Below, one piece after another: positions 1-6,511 of a stretch of DNA of 18,776 nt. Position 1 is the stretch's first letter. Each line of letters starts with the position of its first letter. Origin of the DNA: Anaerolineales bacterium (GTDB lineage Bacteria; Chloroflexota; Anaerolineae; Anaerolineales; DRMV01); contig WGAK01000152.1 in NCBI GenBank assembly GCA_015494815.1, forward strand, positions 1 to 18,776. The letters run 5' to 3'. A program made the position numbers and the translations under genes. The notes beneath the pieces are model-generated. The model did no database searches and was not told the origin of the DNA. It saw only the letters and a list, made by a program, of their open reading frames with translations.

Positions 1-106
1 GTATCGTCGCGGTGCGCCACCAGGCGAGGCCGTGGGGCGTGGCCTGCGGCGTGAAGCCCAGGCGGCCGGGGTCGAGGGTGTCGGGCGCAGCGGGGGTGGG
101 GCTCAT
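1..106 (-). CDS. 5' fragment of an unidentified protein, third gene of the leftward operon
   Basis: Only the first 35 codons lie in the window; the frame runs off position 1 without a stop. The peptide starts MSPTPAAPDTLDPGRLGF and is too short to assign to a family. The start is the ATG at 106-104. It overlaps the TGA of the upstream hydrolase gene as ATGA (106-103), the same junction seen between the two genes before it. This supports the start and suggests translational coupling within one transcript. The proline/alanine-rich first residues look like a flexible N-terminus rather than a signal peptide. No function can be given. Confidence 0.6.
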   Translation of the reverse strand, partial: MSPTPAAPDTLDPGRLGFTPQATPHGLAWWRTATI

Positions 107-897
107 GATGTCGTGGTCAACACTTCTCGCAAAAAGGCGTGCCAATGGCGGTTGAAGGCCGCGCGGCTGTCCGCGATGACGCCGTGACCGGCCTCGGGGA
201 TGACGACCTGCCGCGCGGTGGGAATGCCGCGCACCAGGTCGGCCTGCACCTCGGGAGGCACGGTGGTGTCCGCGCCGCCGGTGACCACCAGGGTGGGCAC
301 GCGAATCGTCCCCAGCCGGGGACGCAGGTCCAGCCCCCACAGCGCGCGCATGATGGCGTGATACACCTGCGGGTCGGACTTCCGGATGGAGCGGGCCAGC
401 ATCTCCCGAAAGGCCGCGTGCTCGGGTTTGGGGAACACGCGGCGGGCCACGATGTCGGCCTGGCGTTGGTGCCCGGCCAGTCGGGCGATGAGCGAGCGCC
501 CCGCGAAATACAGCCAGTGGCGCAGGGTGCGCGGCCGCAAGTAGGCGAAGGTGTTGACCAGGGTCAGGCTGCGCACCCGCGCGGGAAAATCCAGGGCCAG
601 TTGCAGCGCCACCGCGCCGCCGAAGGAGATGCCCGCGACATGGGCTTTGTCCACCTGATACGCGTCCAGCACCTGCCGGGCGAAAGCCGCGTAGCGGGCC
701 AGGGTGACGGGGCCGCCGGGCCAGGGCGTGCGTCCGAAGCCGGGCTGGTCGGGCGCCAGACCGCGCAGGTCCAGCGCGCGCAGCACCTCGGCCTGCCCGG
801 CCCAGGTCTGGCCCACCGAGCCCAGGCCGTGCAGCAGCAGCACCGTGCCGCGGCGGCCCTGGGGATGAAAGACATGCACGTGGATGGGGGTGGTCAT
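103..897 (-). CDS. alpha/beta-fold hydrolase (MhpC-like)
   Basis: A 264-residue protein of usual single-domain alpha/beta-hydrolase length. Visible elements are the oxyanion-hole HGLGSVG (residues 23-29), the nucleophile elbow GISFGG with Ser91, the acid in GGADTTVP (Asp210) and the catalytic His238 in EAGHGV, so the Ser-Asp-His triad is complete. There is no signal peptide, so it is probably cytosolic. A lid-like helical insert (about residues 120-185) lies between the nucleophile and the acid. The start ATG has GAGGAG a few bases upstream and overlaps the TGA of the membrane-protein gene as ATGA. The substrate cannot be read from the sequence; the superfamily includes esterases, C-C hydrolases, haloperoxidase-like enzymes and acyltransferases. 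The operon diverges from tryptophanase, but no substrate link is proven. Confidence 0.9.
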   Translation of the reverse strand: MTTPIHVHVFHPQGRRGTVLLLHGLGSVGQTWAGQAEVLRALDLRGLAPDQPGFGRTPWPGGPVTLARYAAFARQVLDAYQVDKAHVAGISFGGAVALQLALDFPARVRSLTLVNTFAYLRPRTLRHWLYFAGRSLIARLAGHQRQADIVARRVFPKPEHAAFREMLARSIRKSDPQVYHAIMRALWGLDLRPRLGTIRVPTLVVTGGADTTVPPEVQADLVRGIPTARQVVIPEAGHGVIADSRAAFNRHWHAFLREVLTTTS

Positions 898-1922
898 GGG
901 CGCTCCTCGGCGTGGGGGGTGGAGGAGATTGTACCGCGGGCCGGCCGCGCGCCCCGCACGCGCGCGGCCACCCGCCGGGCCAGGAGCCCGACCGCGGCTG
1001 CAGTGACCGCGGCGGTGAGGGTCATGCCTTGCTTGAGGGTGGTGGGGTCGGGCCGCCACTCTTGCAGCGGCGCCAGCAGGATGAAGAACCCCAGCGGGCC
1101 CGCGACCAGGGCCAGGGTGTGGCGGTCGTCCCAGGCCCGGCCGTGGGCGCGAGCCCCGGCATAGGCCACGGCCGCGACCAGGGCGAGCAGCAGGGCCAGC
1201 ACCGGCCCCGCGGACACCCCGGCCAGGGGCAGCCCCCACGAGACCCCGAAGAACGCGACGGTGGCCGCCCCCGAGGCCAGGGCCACGGTCGCGGGGTGCA
1301 GGCCGCGGCGCGATGGCGCGCGCCGGGTGCGACCGGTTCGCGCGCCGCGGGCCAGGCCATACGCGGCGGCCACCAGGGCCGCGGCCAGGGCCACCGTGCC
1401 CGCGGTCTGCGCCGGGCTCAAGCGATAGGGCGTGTCGAACCGGGCACCCAGGCCGACCCGCAGGACCCACAGCCCGGCTACGGCCACGAGCCCCCGGGGC
1501 CCCAGCCAGGGGCGCGCCCGCACGGCCGGAAAGGCCAGTTCCACCAACACCACGGGCACGGCAATGCTGAACACCGCGTGATATACCAGCAGATGCAGGG
1601 TCCACACGCCGTTGACCCCGGCCCAGCGCCCATAGCCTTGCAGCGCGGGCAGGCGCAGCCAGTGCGGGTCGAAAAAACTGTTCACCATCAGGCCCTCTTC
1701 GACCGCGCCGTGGGCTGCGCCCAAGAGCAACAAGGTGACCGCGCCGCCACGCCAGCGGCGGGTGAGGTCCCGGGCCAGCAGCGCCGCGCTGCCGTAGAGG
1801 CTCACCAGGCCCACCAGGGCCCAGGGTTGCCGCGCCAGCAACGCCGGCGGGTTGACACCGGGGAGAATTTCGGCCACGAAGGGGGCCAGCCAAAACAAAA
1901 GCCAGGCCGCGCGGCGGGTCAT
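894..1922 (-). CDS. uncharacterised polytopic membrane protein
   Basis: A 342-residue protein with about eight hydrophobic segments, for example around residues 6-21, 35-51, 61-80, 108-130, 143-159, 174-192, 210-256 and 270-286. It ends in an Arg-rich, probably cytoplasmic tail. I do not recognise the family. The most distinctive stretch is HGAVEEGLMVNSFFDPHW (residues 71-88), with adjacent glutamates E75/E76, and a second pair of intramembrane histidines at H110 and H115. Paired Glu plus later His faintly recalls CPBP-type intramembrane proteases, but the EExxxR pattern is not met, so no activity is claimed. The start at 1922 is chosen for the AGGGAGG ribosome site just upstream; the longer in-frame extension to 2045 would overlap the tnaA start. 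Its stop overlaps the hydrolase start as ATGA. It is the first gene of the operon facing away from tnaA. Confidence 0.75.
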   Translation of the reverse strand: MTRRAAWLLFWLAPFVAEILPGVNPPALLARQPWALVGLVSLYGSAALLARDLTRRWRGGAVTLLLLGAAHGAVEEGLMVNSFFDPHWLRLPALQGYGRWAGVNGVWTLHLLVYHAVFSIAVPVVLVELAFPAVRARPWLGPRGLVAVAGLWVLRVGLGARFDTPYRLSPAQTAGTVALAAALVAAAYGLARGARTGRTRRAPSRRGLHPATVALASGAATVAFFGVSWGLPLAGVSAGPVLALLLALVAAVAYAGARAHGRAWDDRHTLALVAGPLGFFILLAPLQEWRPDPTTLKQGMTLTAAVTAAAVGLLARRVAARVRGARPARGTISSTPHAEERP

Positions 1923-1941
1923 CAGCGCCTCCCTGGGGCTT

Positions 1942-1962
1942 ATTGTACCCCAATGGTACAAT
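1942..1962. promoter_or_regulatory. palindromic divergent promoter/operator between tnaA and the membrane-protein operon
   Basis: ATTGTACC (1942-1949) and GGTACAAT (1955-1962) form a perfect 8-bp inverted repeat around a 5-nt spacer. Each arm gives a TACAAT -10-like hexamer, one per strand. On the plus strand it is preceded by TG with one base between (TGGTACAAT, 1954-1962), an extended -10 pointing at tnaA with a leader of about 27 nt. On the minus strand the hexamer would start a transcript only about 13 nt before the membrane-protein ATG. Neither side has a good -35 box. The layout suggests a regulator dimer covering both start regions, or a symmetric bidirectional promoter. Both are inferences. 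Confidence 0.5.
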
Positions 1963-1995
1963 CGTAAAACCAAACCGCCACGAGGAGAAGTGCCT

Positions 1996-3399
1996 ATGCC
2001 GTCCCATCCCCCTGAGCCGTTTCGCATCAAGATGGTGGAACCCATCCGCCTGCCGTCGCCGGACGAGCGGGAGGCCGCGTTGCGCCGGGCGCACTACAAC
2101 CTCTTCGGCCTGCGGTCTGACGAGGTGTTCATTGACCTGCTCACCGACTCGGGCACAGGCGCGATGAGCCACGAGCAGTGGGCCGCGCTCATGCGCGGGG
2201 ATGAGTCCTACGCGGGTGCGCGTTCCTTTGCCCGTTTCGAGGCCGCGGTGCGCGACATCTTCGGCTTCCCGTATGTGCTGCCCACCCACCAGGGCCGGGC
2301 CGCGGAAAAAATCCTCACCGCCATTTTGCTCCGGCCGGGGCAGTATGTGCCCTCGAACACCCACTTCGACACCACCGAGGCCAACATTCGCTATCGCGAG
2401 GGCCGACCGGTGAACCTGGTCATTGACGAAGCCTACGACCCCGCGAGCACGCACCCCTTCAAGGGCAACATGGACATCGCCAAACTGCGGGCCTTCATCG
2501 AGAAGGTGGGGCCCGAGAACATCCCCTTCGGCATGTTGACCGTCACCAACAACAGCGTGGGCGGTCAGCCGGTGTCCATGCAGAACATCCGGGAAACCGC
2601 GGCCGTGTACCGGGAGTTCGGCATCCCCTTCTTCATCGACGCGTGCCGGTTCGCGGAAAACGCGTATTTCATCCAGCAGCGTGAACCCGGCTACGCGGAC
2701 AAGTCGCCCCTGGAGATTGCCCGCGAGATGTTCTCGTATGCCGACGGCGCGTTGATGAGCGCGAAGAAAGATGCGCTGGTGAACATCGGCGGCTTTCTGG
2801 CAACGCGCGACGAGGCGCTCTACCGCCGGGCCGCGGCCCAGGGCGTGCTGTGGGAGGGCTTCCCCACCTATGGCGGCCTGGCCGGGCGGGATTTGGAGGC
2901 CATCGCGGTGGGGCTGTACGAGGCCTTGGAGCCCGCGTATCTGGCCTATCGGGTAGGGCAGGTGGCCTACCTGCACGCCCGCCTGCAGGAGGTGGGGATG
3001 CCGGTGCTGGCCCTGCCCGGCGGCCACGCGGTGTATCTGGACGCCAAAGCGCTGCTGCCCCACATCCCGCAGGCGCAGTTTCCGGCCCAGGCCTTGGCGG
3101 TGGAACTGTACCGCGCGGGCGCGGTGCGGGGCGTGGAGATTGGCTCGGTGATGTTCGCGCATCCCGACCCCGACACGGGCGAGATGGTCTACCCGGCCCT
3201 GGAGTTGGTGCGCCTGGCCATCCCCCGGCGGATGTACACCCAGAGCCATCTGGACTTCGTGGCCGAGGCGGCCGCGCAGGTGGTGGCCCGCCGCGAGCAG
3301 GTGCGCGGGTATCGCATCGTGCGCGCGCCGCGGCTGTTGCGCCACTTCACGGCCCACTTTGCGCCGGTGGACGACGACCGCGGCCGCGCTTCGGCCTGA
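1996..3399 (+). CDS. tnaA: tryptophanase (tryptophan indole-lyase)
   Basis: PLP-dependent beta-eliminating lyase: L-tryptophan + H2O gives indole, pyruvate and ammonia, in the cytosol. The 467 residues match the family length. The family hallmark LLTDSGTGAM is at 48-57. PLP is held by Asp215 and Arg218 (FIDACRFAENAYF) and by Lys258, the second lysine of MSAKKDA. Three positions separate tryptophanase from tyrosine phenol-lyase: Asp125 in HFDTT (Thr in the lyase), Ile382 in VEIG (the lyase has its critical Arg here) and His450 in RHFTAHF (Phe in the lyase). All three are of the tryptophanase type. Much of the rest (GQYV, EMFSYADG, LVNIGGFL, YGGLAGRD) reads more like the phenol-lyase branch. 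AGGAG at 1983-1987 sets the start. There is no room for a TnaC-type leader peptide, so control is more likely at the upstream palindrome. Confidence 0.93.
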   Translation: MPSHPPEPFRIKMVEPIRLPSPDEREAALRRAHYNLFGLRSDEVFIDLLTDSGTGAMSHEQWAALMRGDESYAGARSFARFEAAVRDIFGFPYVLPTHQGRAAEKILTAILLRPGQYVPSNTHFDTTEANIRYREGRPVNLVIDEAYDPASTHPFKGNMDIAKLRAFIEKVGPENIPFGMLTVTNNSVGGQPVSMQNIRETAAVYREFGIPFFIDACRFAENAYFIQQREPGYADKSPLEIAREMFSYADGALMSAKKDALVNIGGFLATRDEALYRRAAAQGVLWEGFPTYGGLAGRDLEAIAVGLYEALEPAYLAYRVGQVAYLHARLQEVGMPVLALPGGHAVYLDAKALLPHIPQAQFPAQALAVELYRAGAVRGVEIGSVMFAHPDPDTGEMVYPALELVRLAIPRRMYTQSHLDFVAEAAAQVVARREQVRGYRIVRAPRLLRHFTAHFAPVDDDRGRASA

Positions 3400-3423
3400 C
3401 GCGGCCGCGGGGACGCGAATCCA

Positions 3424-3466
3424 AGGCCGGGCCGTGGGGCGCGCCATCGCCAACACGGCCCGGCCT
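3424..3466. terminator. GC-rich inverted repeat between convergent genes (possible bidirectional terminator)
   Basis: AGGCCGGGCCGTG (3424-3436) and CACGGCCCGGCCT (3454-3466) are perfect 13-bp complements around a 17-nt loop. The repeat sits between the tnaA stop and the stop of the convergent propeller/PPC gene. It lacks a U-tract on either strand (only a short ttt on plus), so it is not a textbook intrinsic terminator. A transcript-end stabilising or U-tract-independent hairpin is possible. Confidence 0.5.
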
Positions 3467-3471
3467 ACGTT

Positions 3472-5859
3472 TCAGCGTTGGATGGTCAGCAGAATCTCGT
3501 AGAAGTAGCGTTCCTCATAGCCATACGAGCCGTCCACCGAGGTGACCAGCACGTAGTAGGGGCCGTCCTGGTCCAGGGTGTAGGTCAGGCGGGCATCGTA
3601 GCCCTCGCCGCTGTCGTCATCCGAGGCGACGAAGGAGAGGTCGGGCCCGAACAGATACACATACGGGTCCAGTTCCGAGCCGATGGAGTCGGCCCGCACG
3701 TCTACCACGATGGTATCGCCCGCGTGCCCCTGGAAGGTGTACATCACCCCATAAGTGGACAGGTCGTAATCGGCCAGATAGATTTCCGTGGACTCGGTGA
3801 TGGCGCCTCGCGTGGGCTGGCCGGGGGTCAGCGGCTGGGCCTGGGTGAAGGCGGGGTCGTTCACGCCCTCGTTGACCTGCAGGGTGTACGTGCCCGCCTG
3901 GGCATCAATGTTCTCCAACTCGACGAAGTACACGCCGGGTTTCAGCCGCACCCGCAGTCGCGGGTTGTAGTCGGGCCCGCTGTCGTCATCCGAGGCGATA
4001 AACGTGCCCTCGCGGTCGTAGAGGGTCAGGTAGGTGTCCAGCGGCCCCGACACCGCGAAGGTGTAGATATCGTCCGCGGAGGCGCGGAAGCGATAGCAGC
4101 GGCTCTCGCCCGCGGGGATGTCGCCTTCCACGGGAGTGTCGAGGGCCAGCGCCGGCGCGCCGGGGCAGAAGGCCGAGCCGACCTGGGGTGCCTGCCAATC
4201 GCTGAGGGTGTCGGTGTCGAACGGCGCGATGGGCGCCCAACTCACATCCTCCAGCACGGCCTCCTCGTACACGACCTCGTAAGGCTTCTTGCCATCGGCC
4301 GGTACCACGCGCACCTCCACCTCGTCGGCGTCGTACCCCGTGAGAGCGGTGTAGAACACCTGCTTGCCGTTGGCGCTGAACACCGCGTTGACGAACCCTT
4401 CCGCGTCGTCGTCCAGTTCTTGCGGAGTGGCTCCGTCGCGGCCGATGGCCACGCGGTACAGCACCAGGTCGTCGCCGGGGGCCTCGCGGCCGCTGAAGAG
4501 CACGGCATCGTCTTTGGGGGAGCGGTTCAGCAGGTTGATGGTGTCCCAGTCTTCGACCAGGGGTTGCCATTCCTTTTGCCCCACGCGCGTGGTGAGCAGG
4601 CTGAGCGTACCATCGGCCGTGCGGACCAGCAAGAAGAAGCGTTCGTGCGCGGGGTCGAAGTGGATTTCCTCGATGCCCATCTCGTCATCCTGAAAGATGG
4701 GGGTGACATCCCCGCCGTCTAAGGCTGCGGTGTAGAGCACGACCTCGTCGGGGGTTTGCTGGAGCACCAGCAGATGCTTGTGGTCGGGCAGCAGCATGGC
4801 CCGCAGGTCGTCCTCTTCCTGACCGCTCACGATTTCGCGCGGCGAGCCGCCTTTGGTCGGATAGGTGTACACCGTCTCTTGGCCCGCGTCGTCGCTCGCG
4901 ATGTACAGCAGGTGCGCGCCCGAGGCGTCGAAAAACACGGCCAGGGCCGTGGCCTGGGCGACCTCTTGCGCCTGGTCCCCGCGCAGCAGCATCAAGTGCA
5001 AAGTACCTTCGTCGTCCTCGGCGATGTAGGCCAGCGCGTCGCCCTGCGACGCGAACCCGAAGTCCACCAGGTGGGGGTAGACCTCGCTTTCGAAGAGGGT
5101 CGTGCCGCGGCGTGCATCCAAAACCACCAGTTGGTCGCCGTCTTCAGCGGCGCGCTGGCAGGCCACTTGCGCCCCGTTGCCCGCAATGCGGCAGGTGGTG
5201 ATGTCTTCCGCGTCCTCCAACAGCGTGGTGGCCGTCCCGTCGTCCCGGTCCACCACCTGCACATCGGCGCCTTTGTGGCTCTGGTTGACGAGCAGGATGG
5301 TGGAGCCGTCGCCCGACAGCCAGCACCAATCGGCCTTGCCGCGACGCTCGGCCTCCTGGTTGAACGCCGCGACATAGCAACGCTGGGTGTCGTTGCTTTC
5401 CAGAATGAAGAATCGCTCGTCGGGCAACAGGCGCCCATAGACCGCGTGGCGCGTGTCGAAGATGACGACCGGTTCGTCTTGCTTGGGCCGGGTGGTGGCG
5501 AGATAGACCTTGCCCTTGTCGGGGTCCTGATACCAGAAGAGCAAATCGCCCTTGGGCGTGAGGAAACCGCCATAGGGGCCGACAATGACCTGCTCCTCGT
5601 CTACGAAGGCCGTCAGGTGTTCGCCCGCGTCTTCGACCAGCAGCGTGCCCTTGGCGCGCGGGTCATCGCCCATGCGCACCAGGTAGAGGTCGGCCTCGCC
5701 GGCGCGATTGGGGAAACTGACCAGGGCCCAGGTCGAGGGGCTTAAGATGGACGAACCCACCCATACGACCAGCCCGCAGCCTATGGCGAGCACCAGCAGC
5801 GCGCCCACGGCTGCGGCCACCAGCATCTTGGGACGCTCGAGGAGTTTGTCGAAGTTCAT
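3472..5859 (-). CDS. membrane-anchored beta-propeller protein with two C-terminal PPC domains
   Basis: A 795-residue protein. A short basic N-terminus (MNFDKLLERPK) is followed by one hydrophobic segment (about residues 12-40), best read as a signal anchor holding an extracytoplasmic body. Residues about 45-555 are repeated beta-strand blades alternating hydrophobic strands with acidic turns, resembling WD40/TolB-like propellers. Residues about 575-663 and 675-793 are two PPC (bacterial pre-peptidase C-terminal) modules, each with the turn ASDDDSG (622-628 and 745-751), likely a calcium-binding or surface loop. No protease domain is present, although PPC modules usually accompany one. Cys565/Cys588 and other cysteine pairs could form disulfides. 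The protein is very acidic. The start is set by AGGAGG upstream of ATG 5859; the extension to 5928 lacks this. Probably a cell-surface binding or sensing protein; ligand unknown. Confidence 0.82.
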   Translation of the reverse strand: MNFDKLLERPKMLVAAAVGALLVLAIGCGLVVWVGSSILSPSTWALVSFPNRAGEADLYLVRMGDDPRAKGTLLVEDAGEHLTAFVDEEQVIVGPYGGFLTPKGDLLFWYQDPDKGKVYLATTRPKQDEPVVIFDTRHAVYGRLLPDERFFILESNDTQRCYVAAFNQEAERRGKADWCWLSGDGSTILLVNQSHKGADVQVVDRDDGTATTLLEDAEDITTCRIAGNGAQVACQRAAEDGDQLVVLDARRGTTLFESEVYPHLVDFGFASQGDALAYIAEDDEGTLHLMLLRGDQAQEVAQATALAVFFDASGAHLLYIASDDAGQETVYTYPTKGGSPREIVSGQEEDDLRAMLLPDHKHLLVLQQTPDEVVLYTAALDGGDVTPIFQDDEMGIEEIHFDPAHERFFLLVRTADGTLSLLTTRVGQKEWQPLVEDWDTINLLNRSPKDDAVLFSGREAPGDDLVLYRVAIGRDGATPQELDDDAEGFVNAVFSANGKQVFYTALTGYDADEVEVRVVPADGKKPYEVVYEEAVLEDVSWAPIAPFDTDTLSDWQAPQVGSAFCPGAPALALDTPVEGDIPAGESRCYRFRASADDIYTFAVSGPLDTYLTLYDREGTFIASDDDSGPDYNPRLRVRLKPGVYFVELENIDAQAGTYTLQVNEGVNDPAFTQAQPLTPGQPTRGAITESTEIYLADYDLSTYGVMYTFQGHAGDTIVVDVRADSIGSELDPYVYLFGPDLSFVASDDDSGEGYDARLTYTLDQDGPYYVLVTSVDGSYGYEERYFYEILLTIQR

Positions 5860-5963
5860 GGCCGTTCCCTCCTGGAAGGCAAAACCTCGCCCCTTGCTCA
5901 CGGTGACGCGTGGGTCGGAGGATGGCAAGGCACGAGGTGAACGATGGTGGTCATTTCGACCTC

Positions 5964-5991
5964 ATTATGGCTCGCCCTCCAGACGCTTCAA
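5964..5991 (-). promoter_or_regulatory. probable promoter of the propeller/PPC gene
   Basis: On the minus strand TTGAAG (5991-5986), a 16-nt spacer and CATAAT (5969-5964) form a sigma-70-like promoter. This gives a leader of about 100 nt before the ATG at 5859. Matches are 4/6 and 5/6. Between this and the pheS promoter (5992-6146) I see only a small 6-bp hairpin (CCGCGC/GCGCGG, 6044-6061) and no gene. Confidence 0.45.
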
Positions 5992-6146
5992 GTTGACGAA
6001 TGTAATCGAAAAAGGTTGCCGAGTTACCCGGAAGTCTGTCTAACCGCGCACAAACGCGCGGCAAAAGAAGGCATTACGCGCCCGGCCGGAAACGGGGCGC
6101 AGCCTTGAACCCGCGGCTGTCGTGCGCCCCCGCTGCCGCGCCGCCC

Positions 6147-6174
6147 TTGACAACCCGCGACTTTTGGCGATAAT
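6147..6174 (+). promoter_or_regulatory. pheST promoter
   Basis: TTGACA (6147-6152, perfect -35), a 16-nt spacer and GATAAT (6169-6174, 5/6 match to the -10). Transcription would start near 6181-6182, just before the T-box stem I, which fits the leader architecture. Confidence 0.8.
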
Positions 6175-6181
6175 AGGGCCA

Positions 6182-6477
6182 CAACCCAACCCGACCAAAG
6201 GCGTGGACGGAGGAAAGTAGGTCGGCGGAGGCCGCCAGAGAGGGGCGGGCGTGGGCTGCAACCCGCCCTCGGAGGAAGTCGGCCGAAGTTCCCTCCCGAG
6301 CCGCCCGGGGGAACGGGCCACGCGCCCCAGTAGTCCGGGCCGGAGCCTCACCGTTAGCCGAGGGCGTCATGGCGGCCTGCCCGCCGTGATGACCAAGGGG
6401 GCCCGCGGCACGCGCGGGTCAAGAAGGGTGGTACCGCGGGAGTCGGCCTCTCGTCCCTTCGGGGCGAGGGGCTTTTT
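6182..6477 (+). promoter_or_regulatory. T-box riboswitch, Phe-specific (UUC specifier), controlling pheST
   Basis: A tRNA-sensing leader that reads the charging state of tRNA-Phe and decides between termination and read-through into pheS. Stem I base: GGAGG (6209-6213) pairs with CCTCC (6292-6296), with the AGTA of the specifier-loop side at 6216-6219. The distal AG-bulge segment CCAGAGAG is at 6235-6242 and the distal loop GCTGCAACCCGCCC at 6255-6268. The specifier TTC is at 6289-6291 within GAAGTTCCCTCC. The conserved T-box AAGGGTGGTACCGCGG lies at 6424-6439; its GGTGG pairs with the free tRNA acceptor end. An intrinsic terminator follows at 6446-6477. The Phe codon agrees with the identity of the downstream genes. 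Confidence 0.95.
6446..6477 (+). terminator. T-box regulated intrinsic terminator before pheS
   Basis: A 12-bp stem (6446-6457 with 6461-6472, including two G-U pairs), loop TTC and run TTTTT (6473-6477). It is formed when tRNA-Phe is charged; the alternative antiterminator uses the T-box just upstream. Confidence 0.9.
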
Positions 6478-6511
6478 CGTTGCCCCCATTTCCGCGTGTT
6501 TGGAGGCGCGT

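Noticed and set aside
1963..1995. A TnaC-like regulatory leader peptide before tnaA.
   Set aside because: Only about 30 nt lie between the putative -10 and the start codon, with no ATG-led Trp-containing peptide.
1996..3399. Tyrosine phenol-lyase as the identity of the tryptophanase gene.
   Set aside because: The lyase's critical Arg is replaced by Ile382, and Asp125 and His450 match tryptophanase.
103..3456. A minus-strand frame of more than 1,100 codons running antisense through tnaA and into the hydrolase gene.
   Set aside because: Only the last 264 codons form the hydrolase. The rest is antisense to tnaA and out of frame with the membrane protein, with no recognisable domain; high GC removes stops and opens such shadows.
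3478..5745. Long plus-strand frames antisense to the propeller/PPC gene (3478-4722 and 4756-5745).
   Set aside because: The opposite strand encodes an anchored protein with clear PPC repeats and a good ribosome site; the plus frames have neither.
5740..5859. A lipoprotein signal in the propeller/PPC protein (VLAIGC).
   Set aside because: The hydrophobic stretch continues well past the Cys and the lipobox is poor (Ile at -2), so a signal anchor fits better.
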